Positions 22,775 through 33,421 of a stretch of DNA of 64,000 nucleotides are shown here, piece by piece. Position numbers and translations under genes: made by a program. Every line of letters starts with the position of its first letter. The stretch's first letter is position 1. The stretch is from Sycobia sp. Sy_11 (Eukaryota > Arthropoda > Insecta > Hymenoptera > Epichrysomallidae), in assembly GCA_018907035.1 (NCBI GenBank), contig JACCIC010000137.1, positions 868,001 to 932,000 on the forward strand, written 5' to 3'. The notes under the pieces are model-generated. The model saw only the letters and a program-made list of their open reading frames with translations. It was not told the origin of the DNA and made no database searches.

Positions 22775-23061
22775 TTTAGATAGATTTAGATACATCTAGA
22801 ACATATATGCAAGATGAAACTTGAAGCTTATTAAAACTTTTGAGTGATATAAATGAAATAATCAATGTTTTATCAGCAATACCACCATCTATAGTAGAAT
22901 TGAAAAAGAGAATTTCCGACTCAAAAACTTCATTAAATGTGTATAAATCAAAAATTAGAAATGAATCGATTTGTTTTAGTAGTAAGATAAAACAAGTTTC
23001 AGAGTTAGCAGTCAAAGGAAGCACACAAGGAAGTATTCAAAGAAAGAAGAAATGGATATAG
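22775..23061 (+). pseudogene. Fibre-like protein, C-terminal fragment
   Basis: Encodes LDTSRTYMQDET, a stop, then SLLKLLSDINEIINVLSAIPPSI (written here only to its start), matching the C-terminal half of the protein at 53,451-53,774. The N-terminal GPPG and NKRL segments are missing because of the deletion that fused this fragment to the preceding gene. Confidence 0.65.
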
Positions 23062-23951
23062 TGAGGGAAATTCATAAACGATTGTCATCGATTATATCGA
23101 AATTATAATTGATGACAATTTGAGCTACGTAATATAAATGAGACATGGCAAGCAAATGTCATTGAAATGCAATTATAGCTACAGAAAATAAAGAATACAA
23201 ATATATGTTTACAGTCGTAGATAACTTATCTAAATTTGCATGGGCTGGATCCTTGAATCGAAAAACTGATAAGATGTGACAACAGTTTTTAATACTATTC
23301 TAAAAGATAGACGTGTATCAAAGAATTTTCATACAGATAGAGGTAAAGAATTTTGCCATGTAGATTTGTAAAAATTAATGAGAACATATAATATTAATCT
23401 ATACTGAACATGTAGTAATCTGATAGCATCTATATGCGAGTGTTTCAATCGTACTTTGAATGTAAGAATGTGGATACGATTTAGTCTTCGCGGAAATTAT
23501 AAGTGGATTGATATTTTACCGAATTAATTACTGCTTTAATGCGACAAAGCATAGAATTATCGGTGCGAATCCGAAAGATGTTATGTTAGCAAATAAATCA
23601 TATATTTTAAGAACATTACTTGAAAGATCAAAAATAAAGAAAAAATTAATAGCTTTAGCATTGAGATATATTACGAATATAAACTAAAGCAGAGTTTTGA
23701 GAAAGCATATACAGCTTACTAGTCTACAGAAATATTCACCATCAACAGTCTTGCAGCAACAAATCCGACAATTTACCATTTCAAAGATTATAAAAATCAA
23801 CTCATCATTAGATGTTTCTATGAACAGGAAAGGTCTAGAAACCAAGTATCCAGATGTTTACATCGTTCAAAAAGTTCTTCAACGTCGAGGAAATAAAGTT
23901 TTCGTGAAGTGGCTTGGATTTGATAGCTCTCATAATAGTTCGACAAATTAA
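23050..23951 (+). pseudogene. Polinton integrase with chromodomain
   Basis: Begins MDIVREIHKR. Retroviral-type core motifs remain recognisable across several frames: ENKEYKYMFTVVDNLSKF (about 23,187-23,240), the second acidic motif HTDRGKEF (about 23,331-23,355), and the third region CECFNRTL with the conserved Glu now in a broken context (about 23,437-23,460). The C-terminus from 23,850 (IVQKVLQRRGNKVFVKWLGF) is a chromodomain, as in Polinton integrases. The last tryptophan of the SHNSW motif is Ser here. Multiple stops; inactive. Confidence 0.85.
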
Positions 23952-23960
23952 GAGAGTTTA

Positions 23961-24596
23961 AAACTTAAGTAATAAGAAATTGTAAAATGATTATACTTTT
24001 AATATGCAAGTTAATTTTGTATAATTTTATTATTGAGCTTTTATAACTAATAACACCTCGGTTGAAATAAAATTTGTTTAATTATTTTATTTTACACATA
24101 CATTTTACATATTATGCTGTATTAAATTGAAAATTCACCTCACCCAAAGATTTTATAAATCATTTAAGTTCACTTGCATACTTGTACATATTGTTCAAAA
24201 ATATTTCATCTTTCATTAAAGCCTTTGAAATTAGGTTTAATAAAATTAGGTAAAAACGATTAGAATTCAGAATCAAGCTCGGCTAATTTCAAATAATCAT
24301 ATAATCCCAAATTTCATATAATCTTTCTCGAATTTTGTAATCATATAAAGCACGAAATATTTTTTTTAATATCAACAATTGTTTTTAATTCTAAAAAATA
24401 TATATTTAAATGCATTAACTGATTTAGTTGATACGATATTTTTTTTATTAAAAAAAAAATCAATTGTCTAAAAAGAATTTATTATTTACTTACATAAACA
24501 GATCATTAATTTTAAATTCTTTGGGCACACACACACATATGCATATGATGCATAAGAAAATATGTAAATATAATTATTCTTCTTTATTGCAATATA
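23961..24596. other. No gene recognised
   Basis: AT-rich spacer before mariner copy 1. Confidence 0.5.
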
Positions 24597-25882
24597 TTAG
24601 GAGTATTAATAAGTCTTTCCCGTTTTTTGTAAGAGATGGCGCCACCAATACTGTGCGAGTATTCAATGGTTACATATGTCATAATCAAAGCTTATTCATA
24701 TGTCAACAATTCCATACTAACACATTAGTTAACATTTTTTCGCATCATAAATTTTTGATATCGTGAAAATGTCGAAATTTGAGCCGAGTCGACGTCATTT
24801 GCGGGAAGTTTCACTTTATTGGTTCAATTTGAAGAAATCTGCTGCCGAGACGCATCGATTGCTTCAGGAGGCTTATGGAGAAGGTTGTGTTGATGATTCA
24901 AGTGTTCACGGAAGGTTTCGACGCTTCAAAAGCGGTGATTTCGACGTGGAAGACAAGGAGCGTTCCGGGCGGCCGCAAATCTTTGAAGATCGAGAATTGG
25001 CGACTTTGCTTGATGAAGATTCTTGTCAAACGCAAGAAGAACTTGCTGAAGCATTGGGAGTTGACCGAACAACCATTTCCAAGCGTTTGAAAGCCATGGG
25101 AATGATCCAAAAGCAAGGAAATTGGGTGCCGTACGAACTGAAGCTGAGAGACGTCGAACGGCGTTTTTTCACTTGCGAACAGCTGCTTCAGCGACAAAAA
25201 AGAAACGGTCTTCTGCATCGTATCGTGACTGGCGATGAAAAGTGGATACGTTACGATAATCCAAAGCGAAGAAAATCATGGGGACTACCCGGCCATGCAT
25301 CATCATCCACGGCCAAGCCAAATATTCATGGCGCCAAGCTCATGCTCTGTATATGGTGGGACCAGCTAGGTGTGGTTTACTATGAGCTTCTGAAAACGAA
25401 TGAAAGGATCACAGGCGAGGTCTATCGACGACAATTGATGCGTTTGAGCCGCGCACTGCGAGAAAAACGGCCACAATACTCCGACAGGCACGACAAAGTT
25501 ATTTTGCAACATGACAATGCTCGCCCACATGTTGCACCGCCGGTGAAAACATACTTAGAAACGCTCAAATGGGAAGTCCTACCCCACCCGCCGTATAGTC
25601 CAGACGTTGCTCCGTCTGATTACCATCTCTTCAGATCGATGACGCATGGCCTGGCTGACCAGCACTTCCATTCCTACGAGAAAGCCAAAAAATGGGTGGA
25701 TGACTGGATAGAGGCCAAACCGGTCGAATTTTTCCGCAACGGGATTCGTATGTTGCCAGAAAGATGGGAAAAAGTTGTAGCTAGCGATGGCCAATACTTT
25801 CAATAATTCATTTGTAACCATTTTTTCACAATAAAGGCTCAAAATTTGAAAAAAAACGGGAAAGACTTATTCACATACCTGA
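24597..25882 (+). mobile_element. mariner copy 1 (young family)
   Basis: 1,286 bp, flanked by TA on each side. Left terminus TTAGGAGTATTAATAAGTC, right terminus complementary to TCAGGTATGTGAATAAGTC; both continue TTTCCCGTTTTTT. Nearly identical to 56,210-57,497, 61,692-62,977 and 63,356 onward. Confidence 0.97.
24769..25806 (+). CDS. mariner transposase, full length
   Basis: 345 aa, the usual mariner length. I take the ATG at 24,769 (MSKFEPSRRH); two codons upstream a GTG is in frame but is not needed. N-terminal paired helix-turn-helix domains (residues about 1-110, linker SGRPQ), then the DD34D catalytic triad: Asp in TGDEKW, Asp in HDNARPH and Asp in APSDYHLF with exactly 34 residues between the last two. 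WVPYEL and YSPDVAPSDYHLF are mariner signatures. Sequence pattern is closest to the Mos1/mauritiana-cecropia type. In the first HTH the otherwise conserved Trp (xRWFxRFKSG in relatives, RGW in copy 3) is Arg (HGRFRRF), shared with copy 2, so activity is uncertain although the frame is intact. Confidence 0.95.
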   Translation: MSKFEPSRRHLREVSLYWFNLKKSAAETHRLLQEAYGEGCVDDSSVHGRFRRFKSGDFDVEDKERSGRPQIFEDRELATLLDEDSCQTQEELAEALGVDRTTISKRLKAMGMIQKQGNWVPYELKLRDVERRFFTCEQLLQRQKRNGLLHRIVTGDEKWIRYDNPKRRKSWGLPGHASSSTAKPNIHGAKLMLCIWWDQLGVVYYELLKTNERITGEVYRRQLMRLSRALREKRPQYSDRHDKVILQHDNARPHVAPPVKTYLETLKWEVLPHPPYSPDVAPSDYHLFRSMTHGLADQHFHSYEKAKKWVDDWIEAKPVEFFRNGIRMLPERWEKVVASDGQYFQ

Positions 25883-26376
25883 TAATATATAGTAATTTAT
25901 ATAGTTGAACTTTACGAAAATGATGGTCTAATAAGTTAAAATTCTACAGTGCCATTATTTATTTTTTTGTAATTATACGAAATTCAAAATTGCTCTTTTA
26001 AAAAATACTTCTTTAAAGCAAATAAATATTTTTCAAATAAATAAAAATCGAATTTCTTAAAGAAAATATGAATATTCATACATCAAAAAATTTTTCACTG
26101 TATTTAAATAAACATTTTGGTATTTTAAATATATAAATTACTTGTTTTTAATAAATGGGTAACTAATGGTATATGTATAAAACATTTGTGTAATTAAAAA
26201 AGCATATATTTAAATGTGCAAAATTTGAAATTAAAGAAAATCTCCAGAAAAACTAAATGTAACACAATCGATCAATTTATTTATTAATTGAAAATAGTAT
26301 AACGTTTTCCTGTTCCACTCGGGATAACTTACGCGTTAGTGCCAGGAACAATTTGAAAGGAAAGGGAAACATTACT
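25883..26376. other. AT-rich; may include a decayed 5' LTR
   Basis: The stretch immediately precedes a primer-binding-site-like sequence, so its right part could be the end of a 5' LTR, but I see no partner LTR or TATA element. No ORF. Confidence 0.4.
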
Positions 26377-26394
26377 TGGCACCCGAACAGGCAC
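26377..26394 (+). promoter_or_regulatory. Primer-binding-site-like sequence
   Basis: TGGCACCCGAACAGGCAC resembles the retroviral tRNA-Lys primer-binding site and precedes a gag gene in the right orientation. Confidence 0.65.
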
Positions 26395-26589
26395 GGTTAA
26401 AAAATTAGTCTTTCCTTTATCATTATTAACAAATTTTTAATAATAAATAAAATTTATTTTCCTATTAAAAATTCCATTTTTTCTTTTTATTCTATATATA
26501 CTCAGTTGTGATTTATAAAAAATATAAAAATTTATTTATTTATTTTTTTACGCCGAATAAAAATAAATTAATTTAAAAATGGCCGGACT

Positions 26590-27655
26590 ACGAGTGCCGT
26601 AGATTTATAAATTAAACAAGGCAGAAGTAGAGAATGAATTAGAATTACACAGATTAATTACCTAGGGTACTCTTATAACCTTGGGACATCGTTCATCCTA
26701 TTGAAAGAAAAATCCGTTGATAAAGAAGATTATAACGAAAATCTCGACAGAACTAAGGATATAGAAGTGATGGAAAATGAGTTCAAATGCCTGCAACAAC
26801 AATCCAACAACAGATAATAAATGTAGCCAGTGCCAACCGGATATCAAGTAATAGATCTGATAACACCGCTCCTGCGTTAGTTATTCTACAGACGACTTCT
26901 GTACAAAACACGGCAAAAGTATTATATCAGATGAGAAAGTGGGGATGTTACTTTGAAGATTTATATTCATTTCTGGAAAGAGTGCTCGAACTGCAACGTC
27001 TCTCGCATGATCAAATTCTAGCAGGTTTTCTTGAGTTACTGAAAGTACGCCACAAATTTATATACGTTAACAAAACTAGAAGACGCTCTTCGAAAATTTT
27101 ATCGATCGTCTTGTGAACTGAGGCATCTTGATACACAAATACACAATAAGATACAAGAATCCAGTGAGAATATACGTAATTTTACACACTCATGCATCAC
27201 GTTGATGCGAAGACGAGGAGACTTGAGCTTGTTTTCAAACATGAAAGCAGAAAGTCGTTTCCATATTAGCGCGACAATGTTCAAAATACTACCGATATAA
27301 TTCAGCATGTAGAAGAATTACGAAAAACGAAAAGACCAAAGCAAAAGAAGAAGATTTATCAAAAGTACATAAGACAAGTAATTATAGATATAACCGTAGA
27401 TTATAAAATCCTAAATATATACTGACAAGCTCGTTAGCTCTGATTTATGAAAGACAAAAATACTGTTGGAGATGCAAACAAAAAGGATATGGTAGGACAT
27501 TTAAATGTCCAAATCGATCGAAGGTTTTTTGTTCATATTGCGAAAAAGACGATATCTACACCAGAAACTGTAAATTCCATACGCCGAGAAACCACCCGCC
27601 GATGGAGTCAACGCCGAATTCAGCTCGGCCCAAACAGTAAAACAAGAAAAAGATA
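26590..27655 (+). pseudogene. gag of relic C
   Basis: Early part LNKAEVENELELHRL (about 26,613) lies in one frame; the capsid region from 26,936 (MRKWGCYFEDLYSFLERVLE) in another. The nucleocapsid follows at about 27,458-27,572: a first cysteine cluster CWRCKQKGYGRTFKC in which the His is replaced, and a second CSYCEKDDIYTRNC with Ile at the His position. Stops and shifts throughout. The two-cluster layout matches the other gypsy elements here. Confidence 0.75.
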
Positions 27656-27659
27656 ATAG

Positions 27660-29955
27660 AATCTTTGTTAAAGTAATGACTGGAGATTTTGAGGTGGCAG
27701 CCCTACTTGACACAGGCTCCGTAAGTTCCTATGTAAGGGAAAAATTCGCAAATGTATGTAATCGATATAGTTCGCATCATGAACCAAGCAATCGTATTGC
27801 CGTTCTCGCCACTGGCATCGACATAGCTCAAAAATGTCATCACAGGTTACATTTATTTAAGTTTTCTCGTGATGAAAGGGCTCAAACAACATATGTTACT
27901 AGGAATGGATGCTCACCATAATTTAAATATAAAACTATAGTTAAACGGACAGGAAATATTCCAGAAAGAAAAAGTCTAAACTCATCAAGTATGTACAACA
28001 GAAAAGCCCAGGGGATTCAAAAATTTAATAAAAGGGAAAAAAACAATTAAAAATAGTTATAAATATCGAGATGAACAAACTTGATGATGTTAGGGGGCCA
28101 ACAGCGTTAATAAGTCATAACATAGTGCTAGAAACTAAAACTCCGTTCAAACAGAAATATCAACCCCGAAATCCAGAGATAGAGGAATTCATCAAAGAAG
28201 AAGTCGATAAAATGCTAAAAAAATGTAATACGATTCTTTAGCAGTTCGTGGATTTCATCAGTAGTTATTATCAAAAAGAAAGATGGCAAAGCACTATCGC
28301 AATATTAGGTAAGTTACGAGGAGCCAAGTATTTATCTGCAGTTGAATGAAAAAATAGATATCGGTAAGTAGTTCTATTATCTGAAAAACAATTGTTCGAA
28401 TTTAACTTTATGCCATTCGAATTACACTCCCAGCGATATTTCAACGTCTACTAGAACGCGTTTTCACGTCAGAATTAGCCCCACATGCTTTCGCTTACCT
28501 AAATAATATTGTAGTTGTATCAAGAACGTATCCAGAATATTTCTAACTATTTCATAAAGTATTTCACCGATTCGATCCGCCTGTTCAAAACCAAATGTGG
28601 ATAAATGCGAATTTTTTCGTTTCAGTTTGAAGTATCTTAGACACATAATTGAACAAAACGGCCTCTAAAACGTTCCATACAAGGTTTCCGCCATGTTAAA
28701 TCTTTCTTCGCCAAGAGACAGTAAATAAATACGGCGATTCATTGGCTTAATATTATGATACCGATGATTTTTGAAAGATATATCAAATGTTGCTGCTCCA
28801 TTGCATATACTCACCAGAAAAAAAGCCAAATGTAATTATGGCGAAACTGAACAGAAAGCATTTAACAAAAATAAACGATTGCTTACGAATGCACCGGTAC
28901 TCGCTTGTTCAGACTGGAATAGATACTTTACTCTGCAAACCGATGCGAGTAAAGATAGTTTAGGTGTGGCTTTAACACAAACATATGGTGAAACAGAACG
29001 AGTTATTGCATTCGCCAGTACAAGTTTGACTGCTCCATAGAAAACTTATTCTGCCACCAAATTAGAATGTCTCAATATCAAAGTTTCCATATTATTTAAA
29101 AGGATATCATTTTATCGTCTTGGCGAATTACGAATCACTAAAGTAGCTTAACCAAATAAAAAGTCCGTGTGGTCGTCTAGCTGGCTGGGCCCTTGAACTG
29201 AGTCAATATGATGTCGAGATGAAATACAGGCCAAGGACGGATAAGCTACTGACAGATACTTTATCTAGAAAACCGCTGGAAGTAGATGCAAATGACATAA
29301 AAAGCAAAGATTGTTGCGAAAGATTCATTAGGAATGTAGAAAATGAAACAAAAAACTTTCCAGACTTTTTTATAATAAACGAACAAATGTATAAATACAC
29401 CTTTGACACACAAGACTTTATCGACACAGCAGAAAACCAACAATGGAAAATATATGTCCCAAAAAAATTAGAAACGTATATTGAAAGAGGTTTATGATGA
29501 ACTGGTTGCAGGACATTTGGGAGTCGCTAAAATCTTATCACGAATAGCCAAAAAGTACCAGGAATGTTACGAGAAAGTATTGTATATGTAAGAAATTGTG
29601 TTAACTGTGTTTATTGTCAAATTTAAGGTACAACAATAAACTGATGCAGGTATCTTACATGCAATTGTAGTCACGGAAAACCATGGAAAACAGTGGCTGT
29701 CGATCTAGTAGATCCACTTGCAAGATCGGCGAAAGTGATTATTATTAATGCATAACAAATTTACGAAATGGATCGAAATACAAGCACTATATAAAGCTAC
29801 ATGAAAAGCTGTTACCCATGCAATTAATAAGAAAATCAATGTAAGGTTTGGTTGTCCTAAAACTATAATCTCATATAATAAACGACAGTTTACGAGTGTG
29901 CATTTTTCGAGGCGGATAAATATATATGCCACACTCCATGCAAGTAATCTTAAGG
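27660..29955 (+). pseudogene. pol of relic C
   Basis: Protease with an intact LLDTGSVSSYV motif (about 27,706-27,738). RT is heavily decayed: KKKDGKA is recognisable near 28,276, and the YxDD box reads AYLNN (about 28,492-28,506), both Asp lost. RNase H is the best-kept part (28,771-29,040; LQTDASKDSLGVAL), followed by a tether region to 29,497. The integrase zinc domain (AGHLGVAKIL, about 29,508) and core (FGCPKTIISYN, about 29,848) follow before truncation near 29,950. In the core the second Asp motif (SDNG) is SYN. Confidence 0.85.
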
Positions 29956-31130
29956 TACTCGCGCGCGCCGTTGTCATGCCTTGTACATGGTTCCGTCTCC
30001 CGTTCCCTTACTTCACCGCGCGCACCCATACTCGCGCGTCTTGTCCATGCTCCTCGCGATCAGCTAACGAGCCAATACGAGCTGAGGAATTATCGTTTTG
30101 AGTGCTGGTGTTTTAGTCTGTTGAAGTTTGGAAATATTATTAAATTATAACAGTATTATTTTCAGCATGACGCACTTCGAGATGTTGCAGTAAAAGTATA
30201 AAGAGTGTCGAGCTATTTGTGCAGAATTAGTCTCAACTTTCTCCGAAGATTATTATATATATAATTTTCCTGCAAAGATATTCTACACTATCAGTATTGA
30301 GATACAACGAGATGAGGAACTACCAGAAGTGATATGCATCAAAACAAAAAAAAAAAAACAACAAAAAAACTTACAGTAATGATGTCGATCCGATAACAGA
30401 TATATTTCATTATATTGCTAAAATTTTGAAAAAATATTCTGGCTCAAAATAATTTAGGTACACCTACGTCCAGTGAAGAAAATTATGATGTTGAGAATGT
30501 ACTAGCAGATGATAAAATACTAGTTATTATATAAGAAAGAAAAAAGGAAAAAAAAGAAATAGAAAAATCATATTTCTCCATCAATAAAATATATATAGAA
30601 TAAGTTTAATAATGGTTTAATAATAATATATAGGATAATAATCATAAAAAATAATCATATAGAATAAGGTTTATTATAGTTAATGTTAAGTCATGATGGT
30701 AGTCAATATTGAATAATCATAAGCATAGTATTTAAAAAAATTCAGGATGAATGAAGGTGAACTAGTTAATGTGTCAAATCTCTCAAATCTCATTCAAAGA
30801 TAATTAAGTCGACATAGTGACCCTACGAGGCCATCATATTTCTTTATTTCATCAATTGTTATTTATTGGCTACTTCAAAAATGATCTTATGCTACGTTAT
30901 CCCTGCTACACGGAATGCAAATGTGTTACTTCTCCGGTTTATAAAATAATAAAATGAGATAACGTAAATTTATAAACACAAAATGAATGATGAATGTTGA
31001 AAAGATGGAACACAAGCATACGTAAACTGATCATTATTGCATACATAATTAACTGTCTTTTAATTTAATTAATTTTAAGGTATGTAGTATGTAACCGCGT
31101 GTGTCCGATTATCCGTTCGTTCGTGGCTCC
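29956..31130. other. No gene recognised
   Basis: A GC-richer patch with several CGCGCG runs (29,958-30,080) adjoins the truncated integrase; the rest is AT-rich. No supported ORF or transposon terminus. Confidence 0.5.
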
Positions 31131-31531
31131 GGCTCAACACGCCTCGGCGCCTGGTCGCTCAACACGCCACCAGGTTCTTTTCGCGGACTCCCCGGCACAC
31201 CTGCTCTATTTTCGTATACGCTGCACGAGCATGTCTTCGGCTCAACACGTCTCGGCCACTGGTCGCTCAACATGCCACCAGTTTCGCTCTACAGCGGCAA
31301 TTTATTGAGTAGTTCTTACACCAGAAAACAATGGCTTCGGTTCAGCTCGCCTAGGCCCCTTGGTCGCTCAGCACGCCACCAAGTTGCTATCTAGTAGACA
31401 TTTCCAATAAATAAGACAAATATATTTCGCGCTGTCGCTCAACATGCCAGAGCAAGACAATATATTTGACTTTTTTGTTATTTATCTATTTTACAATATA
31501 CTTGTTACTCTTGCTCAGCACGCCAGAGTAA
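31131..31531. repeat. Hairpin array 2 (13-nt loop, covarying stems)
   Basis: Five hairpins share the loop (C/T)GCTCARCAYGCC. Stems: CCTGGT/ACCAGG (31,150-31,174), ACTGGT/ACCAGT (31,258-31,282), CTTGGT/ACCAAG (31,359-31,383), GCTGT/AGAGC with one mismatch (31,431-31,453) and TTACTCT/AGAGTAA (31,505-31,531). The first three stems differ only by paired changes. Each of the first three is immediately preceded by a related block, CTYCGGYTCARCWCGYCTMGG. Spacing between hairpins is about 108, 101, 72 and 74 nt. No coding potential in either strand beyond accidental frames. Role unknown. Confidence 0.82.
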
Positions 31532-31693
31532 GATAGTATATTGAATCTTTATTAAATATATTTGGATAAGGTTTTTTTAAATTACTTTTATTATCGGAAA
31601 GTATTTGGTTTTACATTTAGAATAGAAAATTTATTAAATAAATTTTACAAAACACAAGAAGAAATAAACTAAAATTACTATTTACAAAAATCA

Positions 31694-31734
<41 letters not shown>

Positions 31735-32640
31735 CCTTTGGCACGGGGTACGCCACGCTACTACTTATTTTTCCGGCTGTTGTTTAAATCTATAAGAAAA
31801 ATACAAAAGATAGAAATGTCATTAGACTTAAAGTCTAAATAGATTTTATATTTTTCTTTCCTTTCCTTTGGTCCTCACTCGGATCTTACATTTATGTATT
31901 ATTACAAATTATTATTACAAATTATTATTACAAAATCGCGCGCGCCAAGTGTGCCTGAGGCTTTTCGTCCGCTATCGCGCCGACGACAGGCCCCCCTTGG
32001 AAATCCGCTTTCAAGACTGGCAGCACACTGAAAACTGCAGTCGCAGTGCTGCTTATTTAAGTTTGAGACGAGCCGTCTCCCACTCCAAGACCGTTCTTCT
32101 CTCACCTCGCCGTACCGCGCCGCACCGTCAAGCTTCGATTTCACCGTCAAGATTAGATTGAATTCTATTTAATATTCAAATATTGCTCATCGCAAGTAAT
32201 TAAGTAAAATATTGTTCAAATTTTAAATTTATAGACGTATAGACCTGTCAACTTCATTATTAGATATTTATCTAAACTGTATTATATTTTCCTCGGTTGG
32301 AATAATGTTTAAATTAATTTCACATTTTTTATTTATTTTTGATGGGCATTCTGTACTACTATGAGATTTGTATTATAATTATAACTAGAATTCCACTGTA
32401 AGCCTTTGTTTATTTACAAATTATATACCGTAAGAGAGGATATAGAAATTGGACGCTATTAAGGCAAGTCACAATACTTTTAACGGATACGAATTGTTAA
32501 TTGCTAATGACAAAAATAATATAAGAAAATTTATGTAAAAATTAAATTTATGTCTATTAATTTTGTACTGCGACTATCAAAGAAAAAAACATTGTAAAAC
32601 CAGAAAGCGGCCGTAAAGGAGCCTATTGAAAATGTATTAA
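31532..32640. other. No gene recognised; small tandem repeats
   Basis: Contains a (TA)n run (31,699-31,732) and three tandem copies of a 13-bp AAATTATTATTAC unit (about 31,894-31,935) followed by a GC-richer stretch (31,935-32,150) without recognisable coding content. Confidence 0.55.
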
Positions 32641-32657
32641 ATGTTTACATCCTGTGC

Positions 32658-32659
<2 letters not shown>

Positions 32660-32721
<62 letters not shown>
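32660..32721. repeat. (CT)n microsatellite
   Basis: About 60 bp of CT repeats; the open frames through it encode only Ser-Leu repeats and are not genes. Confidence 0.95.
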
Positions 32722-32723
<2 letters not shown>

Positions 32724-33046
32724 CGACCTCTACATGCCGTCTGCGCATGCAACTGTTGCGTCCCTGTTTTATCCGATGCACCGTGAAGACGTGCCGTCTG
32801 CCTTCGTGTGCATGGAAGCTAGGGACTCGCGGAGAAGACAGGGATCCGCGTATGACGCGCGAACAGCATTGTCGATAGCACGCGGGAGCTCCGAAAAGGC
32901 GCAGGACGATGCAGTGGAGAGTTCGGTCGGAAACACGAAAACGCGCGGGAAAGAATGCGTGCGCGGTTCGTCCATGCTATGTAAGTTTTTCTTCCGAGCA
33001 GTTTCCTAGTTAATAGTGGGGAGTGCGAACGGGGCCTCGTGCTGAG

Positions 33047-33240
33047 GTATAAAAGCGACACACGGCCGCGCTTGCATCCTCCTCTTCTTTATTTTCAAGC
33101 CTTCGTTGTAAGAAAGAAAAGTTTATTCAGTACGTTTGTTTTGCTACAATAGGTTTATTTTTCACCTTCTTTAAAATAAATGAAGCGCGCAAGAACATCT
33201 AGTTCGAATGTTTTCTCCTTTTCTCCTATCCACCCGCCAC
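33047..33240 (+). promoter_or_regulatory. TATA-box promoter and LTR-like tail
   Basis: GAGGTATAAAAGCGAC at about 33,043-33,058 is a good TATA context, followed by a CT-rich leader, AAAATAAATGAAG (polyadenylation-like) near 33,172 and a CCGCCACAATA end. This order (TATA, short R-like region, poly(A) signal, CA end) resembles a solo LTR, but no second copy or target duplication is seen. Confidence 0.4.
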
Positions 33241-33421
33241 AATACTATTGTCTATAACCATCTGTGATATATTCTAACATATGCTTCTTTGCACATGAGA
33301 AATAAGGCAATTATCACATTATTAAAGAGAATCTGTTAAATAATATAGTTTCAGTCCGATCGCCATGTTAGTTTAGGTTTGAGAGTACGCTGAACAAGAC
33401 GCTTCTGTGTTTTTCGTAAAA

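Larger units (their letters stand above)
20745..23960 (+). mobile_element. Polinton/Maverick-like relic 2
   Basis: The left edge carries GAGCTAAGAGAGTTCTG, matching the terminal repeat of the complete Polinton at 44.9 kb, followed by the same kind of CT-rich tracts. Inside are fragments of the phospholipase-like minor capsid gene (minus), packaging ATPase, coiled-coil protein, fibre-like protein and chromodomain integrase (plus). No right terminus is seen, DNA polymerase is absent, and all longer genes are broken. A deletion has joined the coiled-coil and fibre-like genes near 22,770. Confidence 0.8.
26377..29955 (+). mobile_element. Ty3/gypsy relic C
   Basis: A plus-strand retrotransposon remnant containing, in order, a primer-binding-site-like sequence, gag with zinc knuckles, protease, RT, RNase H and part of integrase. 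All genes are interrupted. The integrase stops abruptly near 29,950, where unrelated GC-rich sequence begins. No LTRs identified. Confidence 0.85.

Noticed and set aside
29956..30260. 5' exon of a host gene (GC-rich stretch followed by TTTTCAG)
   Set aside because: No coding frame continues after the acceptor-like site and no donor is evident.
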